In this document: positions 30,978 through 41,200 of the stretch, one piece after another
Layout of the letters: the number at the start of each line of letters is the position of its first letter
Position numbering within the stretch: the stretch's first letter is position 1
Origin: Gaeumannomyces sp. JS-464
Lineage: Eukaryota; Ascomycota; Sordariomycetes; Magnaporthales; Magnaporthaceae
Assembly (NCBI GenBank): GCA_002197995.1
Contig: NGZR01000001.1
Span: 558,001 to 622,000, forward strand
DNA length: 64,000 bases
Direction: 5' to 3'
Notes under the pieces: model-generated
The model's database searches: none
What the model was told of the DNA's origin: nothing
Seen by the model: the letters and a program-made list of their open reading frames with translations, nothing else
Made by a program: the position numbers and the translations under genes

Positions 30978-31776
30978 ATGTATCTCCATCCAAAAGCATG
31001 TCGAGCCCATGTGCCGACCCTGCGGCAGCTCATCAGGGACAACCCCTCGGGTGCTGGTCACAGCGCTGCCGTCACCCAACCATCCGAGGATTCAATGCAC
31101 GCACCTGCCATGGGTCCTGGACGTAGCCAGCGAAGACGACGAGGCCGAGCTGGGCGCGCTCCGCGGCCACCTCGCACGGATGAACCCACACAGCAAGGCC
31201 TTGGCTGAGGCCGCCTCGCCAGGTAGTAGCAGCAGCGGCGGCGGCGACGACGGCCGGCCAGCCAACGGCACCATCGAGGCCGAGGTCAGCGTCCTGTTCA
31301 CGGCCGCGGACCACGCCTACGTGCGGCCGCAGTTCTACGTGGCGACAAAGCCGGCGACGGGCAAGGTGGTGCCGACGTGGAACTACGCGGCGGCGCAGGC
31401 CTGGGGCCAGGCGCGCATCTACTGCGACGCGGCGGACCCAGAGACGGCGGCGTTCCTGCGCCGGCAGGTCGACGACCTGTCGCGGCACGCCGAGGCGCAC
31501 GTCGCGGGCCACACGGGGCCCGGGGACGGCAGGCGGCCGCCCTGGAAGGTCTCGGACGCGCCCGAGCGGTACATCGAGCTGCTGAGCAAGAACATCATCG
31601 GGATCGAGATCAAGGTCGAGCGGCTGGAGGAAAAGTGGAAGATGAGCCAGGAGATGGGCGAGGAGGACAGGAACGGCGTGGCTGCTAGCTTTGCGGCGCT
31701 GGGCACGGAGAACGGGGCGGCCATGGCCAAGATGGTGGAAGAGCGGGCTGGTCTTGTAGCGAAGAAGGCAGGATAG
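30978..31776 (+). CDS. PaiB-like putative FMN-binding protein (one frameshift)
   Basis: The start MYLHPKACRAHVPTLRQLI and the following NPSG..LVTALPSPNHP, WVLDV and HLARMNP..KAL match the FMN_bind_2 family, named after the bacterial regulator PaiB. Fungal members are usually called transcriptional regulator PaiB or flavin-binding proteins, with biochemical role poorly known. Later blocks EVSVLFTAADHAYVRPQFY, VPTWNYAAAQAWGQARIY and LLSKNIIGIEIKVERLEEKW are the family core, and about 265 residues is a normal length. The frame changes near 31047 inside TCGGGTGC, equal to two missing G or one extra base. The split family motif NPxGxLxTA makes a sequence error the likely explanation. Probably cytosolic. 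Confidence 0.78.
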
Positions 31777-32108
31777 ACTCGTAGACTTTATGTTGACTGC
31801 AATGAATTTGGGACAATTATAGTCTTACTGACTACCTAGGGCTGGAGTGACTTTTACCGGCTTGGCTCATTCCCGAAGGTGGCGGAGCGGAGAGCCGCTC
31901 ATAGCGACGAAGGTGACATGGATTTGGTGTTGACTGAAGTGAACCAGGTACAATTATATCTTACTAGAGACGAGAGCCGGAGGTGACTCCTACCAACTTG
32001 ACCCATGTTCTGAAGATGATGATGAAGACGACAAAGACTTGGTGTTTGGGCGTGGGTGGACTGAAATGATCCTGGGACAATGAAACATGAATAGATGCGC
32101 ACGAATCG
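31777..32108. other. Intergenic, no gene seen
   Basis: Contains two imperfect direct repeats of about 50 bases, TTGACTG(C/A)A(A/G)TG..ACAATTATA.TCTTACT (about 31794-31830 and 31928-31965). No gene. Confidence 0.5.
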
Positions 32109-34247
32109 ATGCTGAATCCGCCGGTGACTAAGCACGATCCCGCCTCTTCGCCCCACGAATCCCACATTCGACCTCGACATTTCCGCATCCCAGCACCGAG
32201 GCGGCCGCCCTCTGAAAGCCGTCCTTCGACACAGCATCTCGAGGATGACGCTCAAAAGGCTCGGGCCTCGCCGGAGACGGCAGAAGCAGACACCCGCGGC
32301 GGCACAATCCCACGAGAACCGCCGCCACTAAAGAAACCAAGACTCGACAAACCCCCCTCGGCTCCCATCCTCGGCCGGCGCGATCGCATCTCGGCACTCT
32401 CGGACGAGCTCCTCGTGCGCGTCCTCTCCTTCCTCGACGTCCCCCAGCTGCTTGGCGTCTCGCTCGTCTCGCGCCGCTTCGGCCGCCTGGCCTGCGACTC
32501 GCAGCTCTGGAAGGCGCTCTACTACGCCCGCTTCGTCCTCCCGCGCGCCCTGCGCATCCCCGGCTTCCGCGCCGACAGGAGCAGCGCCAAGACGGGGCCC
32601 GCCCAGCAACAGCAGCACAAGCTACACTACGCCGGCCGCAGGGCGCTGTGGGCCGACGGCAGGAGGGGCGGGATCGTGCGCGACCACCACCACCAGGTTG
32701 ACGCGCAGCAGACAAAGGGACGGTACTGGACGAGGCCGCTCTTCGCTGTGCACGCGGCTGGGGGGGCAGGAGGGGACAGATACCCTAGAGCCCGTCGACT
32801 GGAAGCGACAATTTAGGATACGACACAACTGGTCCAAGGGCAAGTGCGCCGTCGAGGAGTTGAGGCTAGGCGACGGCAGCGCAGGGAGCAATACCCAGGC
32901 CCACGATGGCCGGCCCAGGATGTTGGTCAAGGTGGTCGAGGGCATAGCCGTGACGGCCGATGCCGAGTCGGGCCTCCGTGCGTGGGACCTCAAGACGCGC
33001 GAGATCATGGCGCAGACACGGCTACAGCCCGCCGCCGCCGCCCACAACGACCCAGGCGGGATGCCGTCGTGCCTGGCGGTGGACGACGACCGGGCTCCAG
33101 ACAGCCAGACTCTCAGGATTGCGCTGGGCTTTTGCGACGGGAGCTTTGGCGTCTGGACGCTTGGTGTCGGGCGCGGTGAAGAGAAGAGCGGGCTGGAGCC
33201 ACAGTACAGACACGAGCCCTCGAGCAACGGGAGGCTTGCTGGCATGGCCTATTCTCACCCGTTCCTGCTGACCGCGACCGAGTCGGTCCTTGTTTCTCTC
33301 TACACCTTTGAGGGCCCCAGCGTGGACGCCAACTTTAGCTCTGGCGGCAGTCCAGGTTCGAAAGCCAGCCGCAACAGGTGGCCGTCACCCTATCTGCTGA
33401 CATCGCTCAAATCTCACACGTCAGAACCACCGCTCGCCCTGTCCGTTCGGAAGGCCGGGGCAACAACGATCGCGTCGATCGCCTACACGTTCACCACCCG
33501 GCAAGGATGGTCCATCGGGATCCAGGATCTCCACATCAAAGCGGCGGCCCAGACGACAGCCATGCCTCGCCCACTGCCAGAGATGGGCTCAACGCGACTG
33601 GCATACACAGAGCCCGTGTCGACGGGCAAGGTACGCCGCACGCCGCGCCGGCCACGGCGGCAGCCGCACAGGGCACCGCAGAGGGCCGCGACGCACTCCT
33701 CGTCCGACGACGACGACACGCCAGCCCCCGCCTCGCGCATCCAGGCCGAGGACGAGCACGAGGCCAGCCAAGACCAAGCCCACGACGACGACGAGTTCGA
33801 CGAGGTCGGGCCGACGGCGCTCTGCTACACGCACCCGTACCTGCTCGCGACGCTGCCGGACAACACGCTGGTGCTGCACCTGTGCACGTCGTCGGCGTCG
33901 TCGCTCGCCGTCTCGCCGGGCATCCGGCTCTGGGCCACACGAGCGGCATCTCGGACGCTGAGATCACGTCGCGCGGCCGCGCCGTCAGCGTCAGCACGCG
34001 CGGCGACGAGATGCGCGTCTGGGAGCTCGAAGGGAGCGGCCGCAGCAGCAGCAGCAGGAGGCGTGACAATAGCGTGGCGGACGCGGCCGCGGGCCTCAGC
34101 GTCGAGGTACGCGCCGCCAGGAGCTCGTCGGCCGCGGCGGCGTGGGAGGACCGGCGGGACTGGGTCGGGTTCGACGACGAGATGGTCATTGTGCTCAAGG
34201 AGCGGGCGGACGGGGGAGACAGCTTGATGGTTTATGATTTTACGTGA
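32109..34247 (+). CDS. F-box protein with WD40-like C-terminus (frameshifted)
   Basis: The ATG at 32109 opens a disordered Pro/Arg-rich region (1-90) with KKPRLDK, a possible nuclear signal. An F-box follows at about 93-140 (ISALSDELLVRVLSFLDVPQ and SRRFGRLACDSQLWKALYY). After a frame step near 32770 (G7 and G4 runs) the protein continues WKRQFRIRHNWSKGKC, VVEGIAVTADAESGLRAWDL, LRIALGFCDGSFGVWTLGV and ALCYTHPYLLATLPDNTLVL, which are beta-propeller blade patterns. After a -1 step near 33940 it reads LWGHTSGISDAEI, RAVSVSTRGDEMRVWELEG and the end SLMVYDFT. The layout matches SCF substrate receptors, possibly related to fission yeast Pof10 (low certainty). An acidic Ser/Asp insert (about 33690-33800) interrupts the propeller. 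Confidence 0.72.
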
Positions 34248-36853
34248 GCGAGGGAGTTGCGATCTCTTCTGATTTATACCCAGCATAGAGCCTCATGAGA
34301 GCACTTTTATCTACTTTCTTCCTTCCTAGATGCTACGTTTTCAGTGATAGCACACGCTTGCTCTAGTCTCGATGGCGGCCAAGGATGCAGACGCCTCTCT
34401 GGCTGTGTGTCCCAAGCAGAACGAACAGGCATAGATGGACACTCGCTTCTGCAACATGGAATTATTCCAGAAAAAAACAAGTGCCGGCAGATCCAAATAC
34501 AACGATGCACGACATACTTGCAGCCGGAACAGTTCCCCGGGCAGCACGCCAAGCAAGAGAATGCCACTTGGCTGGTGTGAAAAAGAAAAAGAAGAAAAAA
34601 AAAAAAAGAAAAAAAAAAGGTGCTTTCCCGCGCACTTGCGCAGCGTCGCAAGAGATTTGCTGCCGCATCTGCGCGGCGTCGCTCAGGTCCGGCTGCCACA
34701 CGGCAAAGCACAAACCCATGCATACCGCGCACCTGCGCGAGCTGCGACGCGGGGATCTTCAACTTGCACGACGACGCAGCTGCGACGGTGCGACCTCGAC
34801 TTTTCCCTCAGGTCGCCGCGCATCGGGCGCAGAGGGAAAACAGTTTATCCCGTCGACGCATGCGCGCCCTTTTCAAACTTTTGGCTTCAGCAGTTTGTGA
34901 GATCCATGGCATTTTGTTTATTTTTCCGCTTTCGACATGCGCATCTCTTTTCATCTCCATGCCCTCCTCCTTCACCCAAAAATCCCACAGTCCTCCCCAC
35001 CCAGAGTTTTAGCGCCGTCAAGGATCTGCCCTACTGCTAGCCCGCATGTGCCCCAGCAACCCAGCCCCCCGGGATCCGGGAGACGGGGGCTAATGCAGCA
35101 TTGTTTGTGGGCGGGCAGAAGGGGACCCACGATTGATGGAATCGGCCATAGCGCTGTAGGGCTGAGCGAGGCGCCGGCAGTCGCGGGGGCGGGCGGGTAA
35201 AGGTGTCGCTGTCGGGACGAGGGGCGAGCAAGGGGTTAGGCTGTTCGAGGTCCGGTGGGTGCATGCGGAGCGGGGAGGCAACGTCATGTCTACAGCTGGA
35301 GTCAGGCCAGGTCAGTCGGGTTCCAAAATAAGAGAGAATAAAAAGTAAATAAAAATGTACAGATCGGCGAGAAAATAGCATGTGAAAACGTGCCCAGCAA
35401 GAAACCGTGAGTAAACAGCTGTTGAATAAACGGCAACGACACGCACGACGCCCGAGCCTCGTAAGCAAAGCGCGCCATCATCAGACCACACACGCGCATT
35501 GCACACACATCGGCTGCCCCAGTCGAGGACGCACACGCCGCATGTTTTTCTCTGGTCCGCAACAAGGTTTCGATTCGCCAAACTGCCATGACGGCCTGAC
35601 CGCTCGTCACACCTCCCCGTCTTCAAGACGCTCTCTTTGCCCCCATGTCGGGGATGCGCTGGAGCCAATGCCGCCGCTGCCAGAGTGTGTGGCACAACTT
35701 TACGTACACTCGACGGCCCAAAACCCAGCTCCCCTGATTCCAATCTCGCTCCTATGTAGGGGCAGCCAGCTCGAACCGTATTGAGAGAAAAACCGGGAGA
35801 CCAAAGAAGAAAGAAAAAAAACCTGGCGTGCGGGCAAGATGCAATAAGAAGAGCGTGCGATATGCCGACAGCCAGATGGTGTTGTGTGTGTGCGTGTGAG
35901 TGGGTTGGCCATAACCCACCGAGTACCGTCAGCCAAAAGTAGACAGGCAAAAAATGCAAATTCCCACCCGTACAGGAGGAGAAAGCGATCGGCCGACAAT
36001 GAGGGCGACGACAATACAAAACCTTATCCTAAGCCAAGCAAATATGGAAGGATAAAGCAAAAAAAAAAAAAGAACCATAGCGATTATAAAACGATGCGTA
36101 GATGCTGGTGGAGTGGAGTGACACGTAAACGGGCGAAACTGGGTTGTGTGGGATGATGTGTGTGTTTGTTGCTTGTTGTTGTTCGTTTCGTGGTCGTGCG
36201 CAGCTCCGGGTATCATTGTTGGTCTGAGATAAACCCCCCCTTGATGCTCTGATGTGATGATGATAACGATGAGGACGATGATGATGATGGTGGTGACGAT
36301 ATGTGCTGTGAGGACGAAAATGAGAATAGCAAAGGGGCCCACGATGGGAGAAACAAGCGTTGCGTTGCTGGGGGAGAAGAGCAGCAAAGACAAAAGCAAA
36401 AGCAAATCCTAAAACGCAGCCAACCGAACAATCTCTGCTGGGTGTCAGTCCCAAGCTCTGTCAAGGGGGAGGAGAAAAAAAAAAACCAATAACGGGACAA
36501 ATGAAAATCGCCGGAGCAACCAAGCAAAGCTGGTTATGGGGATGACCATGACGATGGTGTATCCAGGGGTATGATGTCCGTCCGAATCACAAATGAAATA
36601 CCCATCCGTCCGAGCCGATGCCAGTAAACCAATAACCGACCGATGCAATCCATCCAGAGAGGAGTAGGAGAAGAAAAAGGAAAACAAAACCAAACCCAGT
36701 CAAAAAGATGGCATGATATAGAAAGAACCCAACGCGCTCATAAATAAGGGGGGTAGTAGATATGCCAAAATGTCCAGTCGTAAAGATGTCGGAGAAAATG
36801 AGGAGAGTGGTGGAAAAAAAAGGGGAGAGAAGCAAATAATCCCCGAGGTCGTT
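34248..36853. other. Intergenic, convergent gap, no gene seen
   Basis: Between the 3' ends of the F-box/WD-like gene and the SWIRM gene. It holds purine runs (34577-34619, 36058-36071), GAT/ATG-rich low complexity (36250-36300) and many accidental frames. The part next to 36854 is probably 3' UTR of the SWIRM gene. Confidence 0.5.
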
Positions 36854-38266
36854 TCACATAAACTTGTGCATCCACGAGATGTCGAGCCAGTGGACCCTCT
36901 CGTAGGCGGTCCAGAGCTTGGAGGCCTTGTTGACGTCGATCTTACAAGCCTGCTGCGCGTCCGTCTTGCGGAACTCCTTGCCGATGCGCGCGCACTCGAG
37001 CCGCCGCATGAAGATGCGCCGCTTGCTCGTCAGGTACGTCGCGCAGTCGAGCCGCAGGCCCGCCGCTAGCAGCCGCTCGTCCGGGTGCAGCCGGTGCGCG
37101 TACGGGTCGTTGGTCAGGTCCAGCGCGTTGCCCTTCCAGTCCACCTTGAGGCAGTTGGGCCGGTTCTCGGGCAGCGACGACAGCGGCGGGCAGTAGTCGG
37201 GCAGCGCCTCGAAGTCCTTGTCCTCGCGGTTCGGCCCCACAGGCTTTCCGCTGCCAGATGCGGCGTTGGCGGCCCCGGCACCTCCGGCGCCGCGCGGCTC
37301 GGGGCTCGTGCTGACGACCTTCTTGCGCAGCAGCGCGGCCGCGGACTCCCGGCGCTGGCGGGCAGGACCCTCGCCACCCATCTTGGGCAGTGGTCCGGAG
37401 GGTAGCCTCTGGTGGCGAGCAGCAGCGATGGGAGCCGAGGAGGAGTTGCTGCCGCTGGCGGCTGTGGCTAGGGGTTTGTAGGTTGGGAGGATGGGCTTCG
37501 GCTTCGTCACACGCATGGCCGACGGCCGCCTCGTCTTGGCCGGCAGGATGGGCTGGTACTTTGCCCTGGCCTCGGCCGCCTTCATGTTGGCCCGCTTGTC
37601 CGCCATCAGGATGGCGCGCTCCTTGCGCAGCCAGCCGCTTGGGTTCTGCGTGTAGCTCTGCATGACTGAAGACTTGAAGTAGAGAGCCAGCTCGTACTCC
37701 TCACGCTCCGGCGGCGTGGTCACCTGGAAGAGGTATGCCGGGCGCGAGGCCAGGTGCTGGTCAACGCTCCTCTTGGCCTCGGCGACCGCGGGCACAGCAA
37801 CAGGTGGCGACGCACCGCCCGGGGCCTTGAACAGGGGCTGATGCGAAGGGGTGGGCGAGATGTCGGCGGCGCTGGGGTAGAGAATCGGGTCGTCCTGGGA
37901 GCCCTCGCGCAGGGTCGGGACCGGATCGATGCAGTTCGTCGACTTGGCGAAGGGCGAGATGGGAGGCGACAGCGGCGGGTCGGGGCCCGTCCGCCTCTCG
38001 GCCGAGGAGGGGCGCATCATGGTGGGGGTGGTCGAGAGCGCGCTCTGGCTGAAAGTCTCGAACGGCGGCAGCTCCGGGGGCGACATGAGGCTGATGATGT
38101 CGAGCGCCTTCCTGCTGCTCTCCATGGCTGGCGTCTTGGTGGTCGACGTCAGCTTGGTCGTCGTGGGCGAGGTGAATACGGGGTTGGACAGCGTCCTGAC
38201 TGCAGAGGTGGTCTGGTGCACCATGGTCGGGGAGAAGAGCAGGCTGTCTCTCATGGAAGTATCCAT
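36854..38266 (-). CDS. SWIRM-domain chromatin protein (Fun19/Laf2-like)
   Basis: A continuous 470-residue frame from the ATG at 38266 (MDTSMRDSLLFSP). The longer frame upstream begins at a non-ATG codon. Residues about 1-200 are Ser/Pro/Thr-rich and disordered. A conserved block lies in the middle (PPEREEYELALYFKSSVMQS and WLRKERAILMADKRANMK-type). Basic linkers with KTRRPSAMRVTKPKP follow. The last 100 residues form a SWIRM domain: WKGNALDLTNDPYA, LHPDERLLAAGLRLDCATYL, RIFMRRLECARIGKEFRKTD, CKIDVNKASKLW. SWIRM domains are helical and occur in chromatin complexes. Fungal proteins with a C-terminal SWIRM and disordered N-terminus include yeast Fun19 and fission yeast Laf2, which associates with an Rpd3L-type histone deacetylase. 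No frameshift is present, unlike most neighbours. Confidence 0.85.
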   Translation of the reverse strand: MDTSMRDSLLFSPTMVHQTTSAVRTLSNPVFTSPTTTKLTSTTKTPAMESSRKALDIISLMSPPELPPFETFSQSALSTTPTMMRPSSAERRTGPDPPLSPPISPFAKSTNCIDPVPTLREGSQDDPILYPSAADISPTPSHQPLFKAPGGASPPVAVPAVAEAKRSVDQHLASRPAYLFQVTTPPEREEYELALYFKSSVMQSYTQNPSGWLRKERAILMADKRANMKAAEARAKYQPILPAKTRRPSAMRVTKPKPILPTYKPLATAASGSNSSSAPIAAARHQRLPSGPLPKMGGEGPARQRRESAAALLRKKVVSTSPEPRGAGGAGAANAASGSGKPVGPNREDKDFEALPDYCPPLSSLPENRPNCLKVDWKGNALDLTNDPYAHRLHPDERLLAAGLRLDCATYLTSKRRIFMRRLECARIGKEFRKTDAQQACKIDVNKASKLWTAYERVHWLDISWMHKFM

Positions 38267-41200
38267 GCTGGCGAGGGGCGAATCAGGCTGACTTATACGG
38301 CGGCGTGGCTGGACGAAGCTTGTCGCAGGCAGCACCCGCACAGTGCAGGGGTGACGAAGCAGCAGCCTCCAGGTCGGAGCCAATGGATATATCGGAGATA
38401 GCCCTGTTTTTAGTTGGTCCTGAGGCAAGATAGCAGGCAAGCCGGGTCGCGCGGAGTGGTTTTGCGATCGCCGGCGCCGATGCAGATGAGTGGTGCTGGC
38501 CAGGGGGCTGCCTCTGGCCGGGGACAGCGTGCAGCGTGTGTGTTTGCCTGTGGTTGGCCGAATTGGGTTTTGTAAAACGGATGTGGACAAGCTGGGGGAT
38601 GTGAGGGCCTGCAATGGATCGTTTGCGCCGCAGCGGACAAGGACGGCAGCGAAAAGCCAATGCGCGGCAGCAATCGACGAGACTGAGCGTCAATTGAGCA
38701 AGCCGTTTGTTTGGTCGGGAACGGGCGACAGCGTCTGGTCAATGAAGCAAGGCAATCAAGGAAGAGAGTCGATGGCGTTGGTATCGCCGCCGCTGGCTAT
38801 CAGGCGGGCGCTGGGGATGGATCAATGTAATACAGTTGGGCAGCAGGGGTGGCCTTGGCGGCGTCCGCTCTTTTGTCAGCGTGGGGAAGGCGAGACGGTC
38901 CGCCTCAGAAGTGCATGGAAGACCGGGCGTGGCGAAAGTGGCGGGCGAGCGGCGGGCGCAGCGGGTTAGTCCACGCAATTGACTGGGCTCTCTTGCTGGG
39001 GGCGAACCAGGGCTGCGTGTAAGAGCGGCCGTCCGCAATCGAGCGGTGAAACAGCGGCAGATCCGTGGATGGACAAGGAAGAAGAGAAGAGAAAGCAGAA
39101 ATAAGAAGCAGCGGCGCGAGGGAAGGATAACAAAGAAAGGGAGAGGCGAAGCGGAAGGGCGAGGAGGAGGGGCAGGCAGATGGGGCGCCTGAAAGGCAAG
39201 AAGAGAGCGAGCGAGCAGGATGGATGGGGGGCGTGGACGTGTGAGCATTGATGGCCTGCCAAAGTTATGGCGACACACACAGCGTGCAGTGACAAATGAC
39301 TGCCTGCCTCAGCCGAGTGACAATGAGGAGGACTGGCGGGCAACAGGCAGACAGACAGACAGACAGGCAAAGGCAGGCAGCCCAACCCAACCGACCCAAC
39401 CTGAAAGTCAAACCCCTACCGTCCTGCCCATGTACCTACACCGAGGTAGCGGAGCCAGGTAGGTGGTAGGGAGCCAGCCAGCCGGCAGCGGGCATGGGCG
39501 ATCAGTCTGGTCCAGCATGTACCGGCAGCCAAGGTACCTTTACCTCTTGCACTGCAGCTATACCATGCACGCTGTTCTCATAACGGCGGCGGAGAGGGTG
39601 CAGGTCGCTCACACCCTCGCACACTGTATGTATGTACCATTCCGTACCTCGAGCCAAGCTTGGGACGCTAGTGCTAATCAGCCTGCTCACTCACACACCC
39701 CCGTCGCTGGAGCGAGGGCGCAGGCATGTGCACATGGCCAGCCCATGTCTCACTCAGTCCGTTGCTCTGCCTGCCTGTCTGCTGCTTGCCTGCCTGCTTG
39801 TCTGCTTGCTTGCGTGTTGACGGTCAATGTGGGAGGACAGATCGGGCGCTGTGTCCTCCGCACTGTTGTGGACACTGAATATTGACCGCCAAGGTCAGGT
39901 AGACCAGCCCAGCCCGCTCCGTCTGCAACGGATTTAGGCCCATTGACAGAGACAGAGGGGGTTGCTGGCCAGGTGCGTGGAGCGGTGTCCAAGGTCCAGT
40001 TCGGTACCTCGTCTCCAGGTCCTCCCCACACCGGCCAGCACGCAACAGAGTACCGACGACGAGCGTGGAAAGACGGCGGGCTGGAACATCCGTTGGCGGC
40101 TACCGTCGCGCACACATACATACTAACTAACTGCTTGCTGTGCACACACCCCGGAACGACGTGGATAACATCAAGCAGCGCGGGACCGAACAAGGGGCCA
40201 CACCCACCAGGCTTCCAACCCAAAAAAGGTGGCGTGTGGGGATGGGTGGGAGAGAAGAAAAGAGTCACAGCCGAAATGCCACCCTCCCCTGCGCTTCCAG
40301 ATCCAGCCAATCCAGTCATACCGCGCATCTGGGCCCCACAGCCCATGTCACGTCCCTGCGTGGTCAGGTCACTGACAGGGCCAGCAGGTCCAGAGATGGG
40401 ACACTAGAGATGGAACAAACCGACGTGCGTGGGTGTTGCTTGTCGGTGCTAGGTGGGCGCTCGCTCGCTCGCTGGGCGGTGGCGCTTCCCACTTTTGCCC
40501 TGCGCATCGTTGGCGGCCGGGGAGGAGGGCATTGCTGTCAAGGTGGAATTGGAGGCCAATGCCGGGACTGTCGGTGCAATTGAAGCCTTTTCGTGACGGC
40601 CTGAGTGGCTGCTGGACGGCAGGGCGGCGGCTTCATCAAGCCCATTGAGGTGAATGAAATCCGGGGTTTCATCGCCCCCCCGGGCGGCGCCTGAGGCTGC
40701 TTGCCAGGCACAAGCGGCGACCAGTGGCGCTGGCTCTGACCGCACCTCCAGAGACGCACACTGCAGCAGACCAACGGACGGCGTGGTTGGCGTCCACGTA
40801 CAGCCCGCATCTCCAGCGCATGTCCAGCCTGTCCCGCAGGAAGCGCAACGGGAGGGGAGAGCAATCGGATCTGATTCGGCAGAATTGGCCCTCGCCAAGT
40901 CCCACTTGGCATCCATCTGTTCTGCCCCAGATTGCCAGACATTTCCAGATATTGTCCGCTTGTTTTGGTGACGGCGGTCAGCATTCATTGCAGCCCGAAG
41001 CGAGGAATAAAAATAAATAAAAATCAATTCATTCCACTTCTGTCTTCATTATTTCCCTCTCACAATCCGGGGGCCGGGCCCAATTCCCACTCTCCCGTCC
41101 GGGCTGATTACGGTGATCGGGTGACCAGGTCCTTCGTCTAGTCAAGAGGGCCAATCGAGGAACTTGCTTGGGAGGGGCTGACGGGGCCATTGCTGGCCAG

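Noticed and set aside
34435..35040. 201-codon plus-strand frame
   Set aside because: Crosses a Lys-only stretch from poly-A and shows no domain or conserved pattern.
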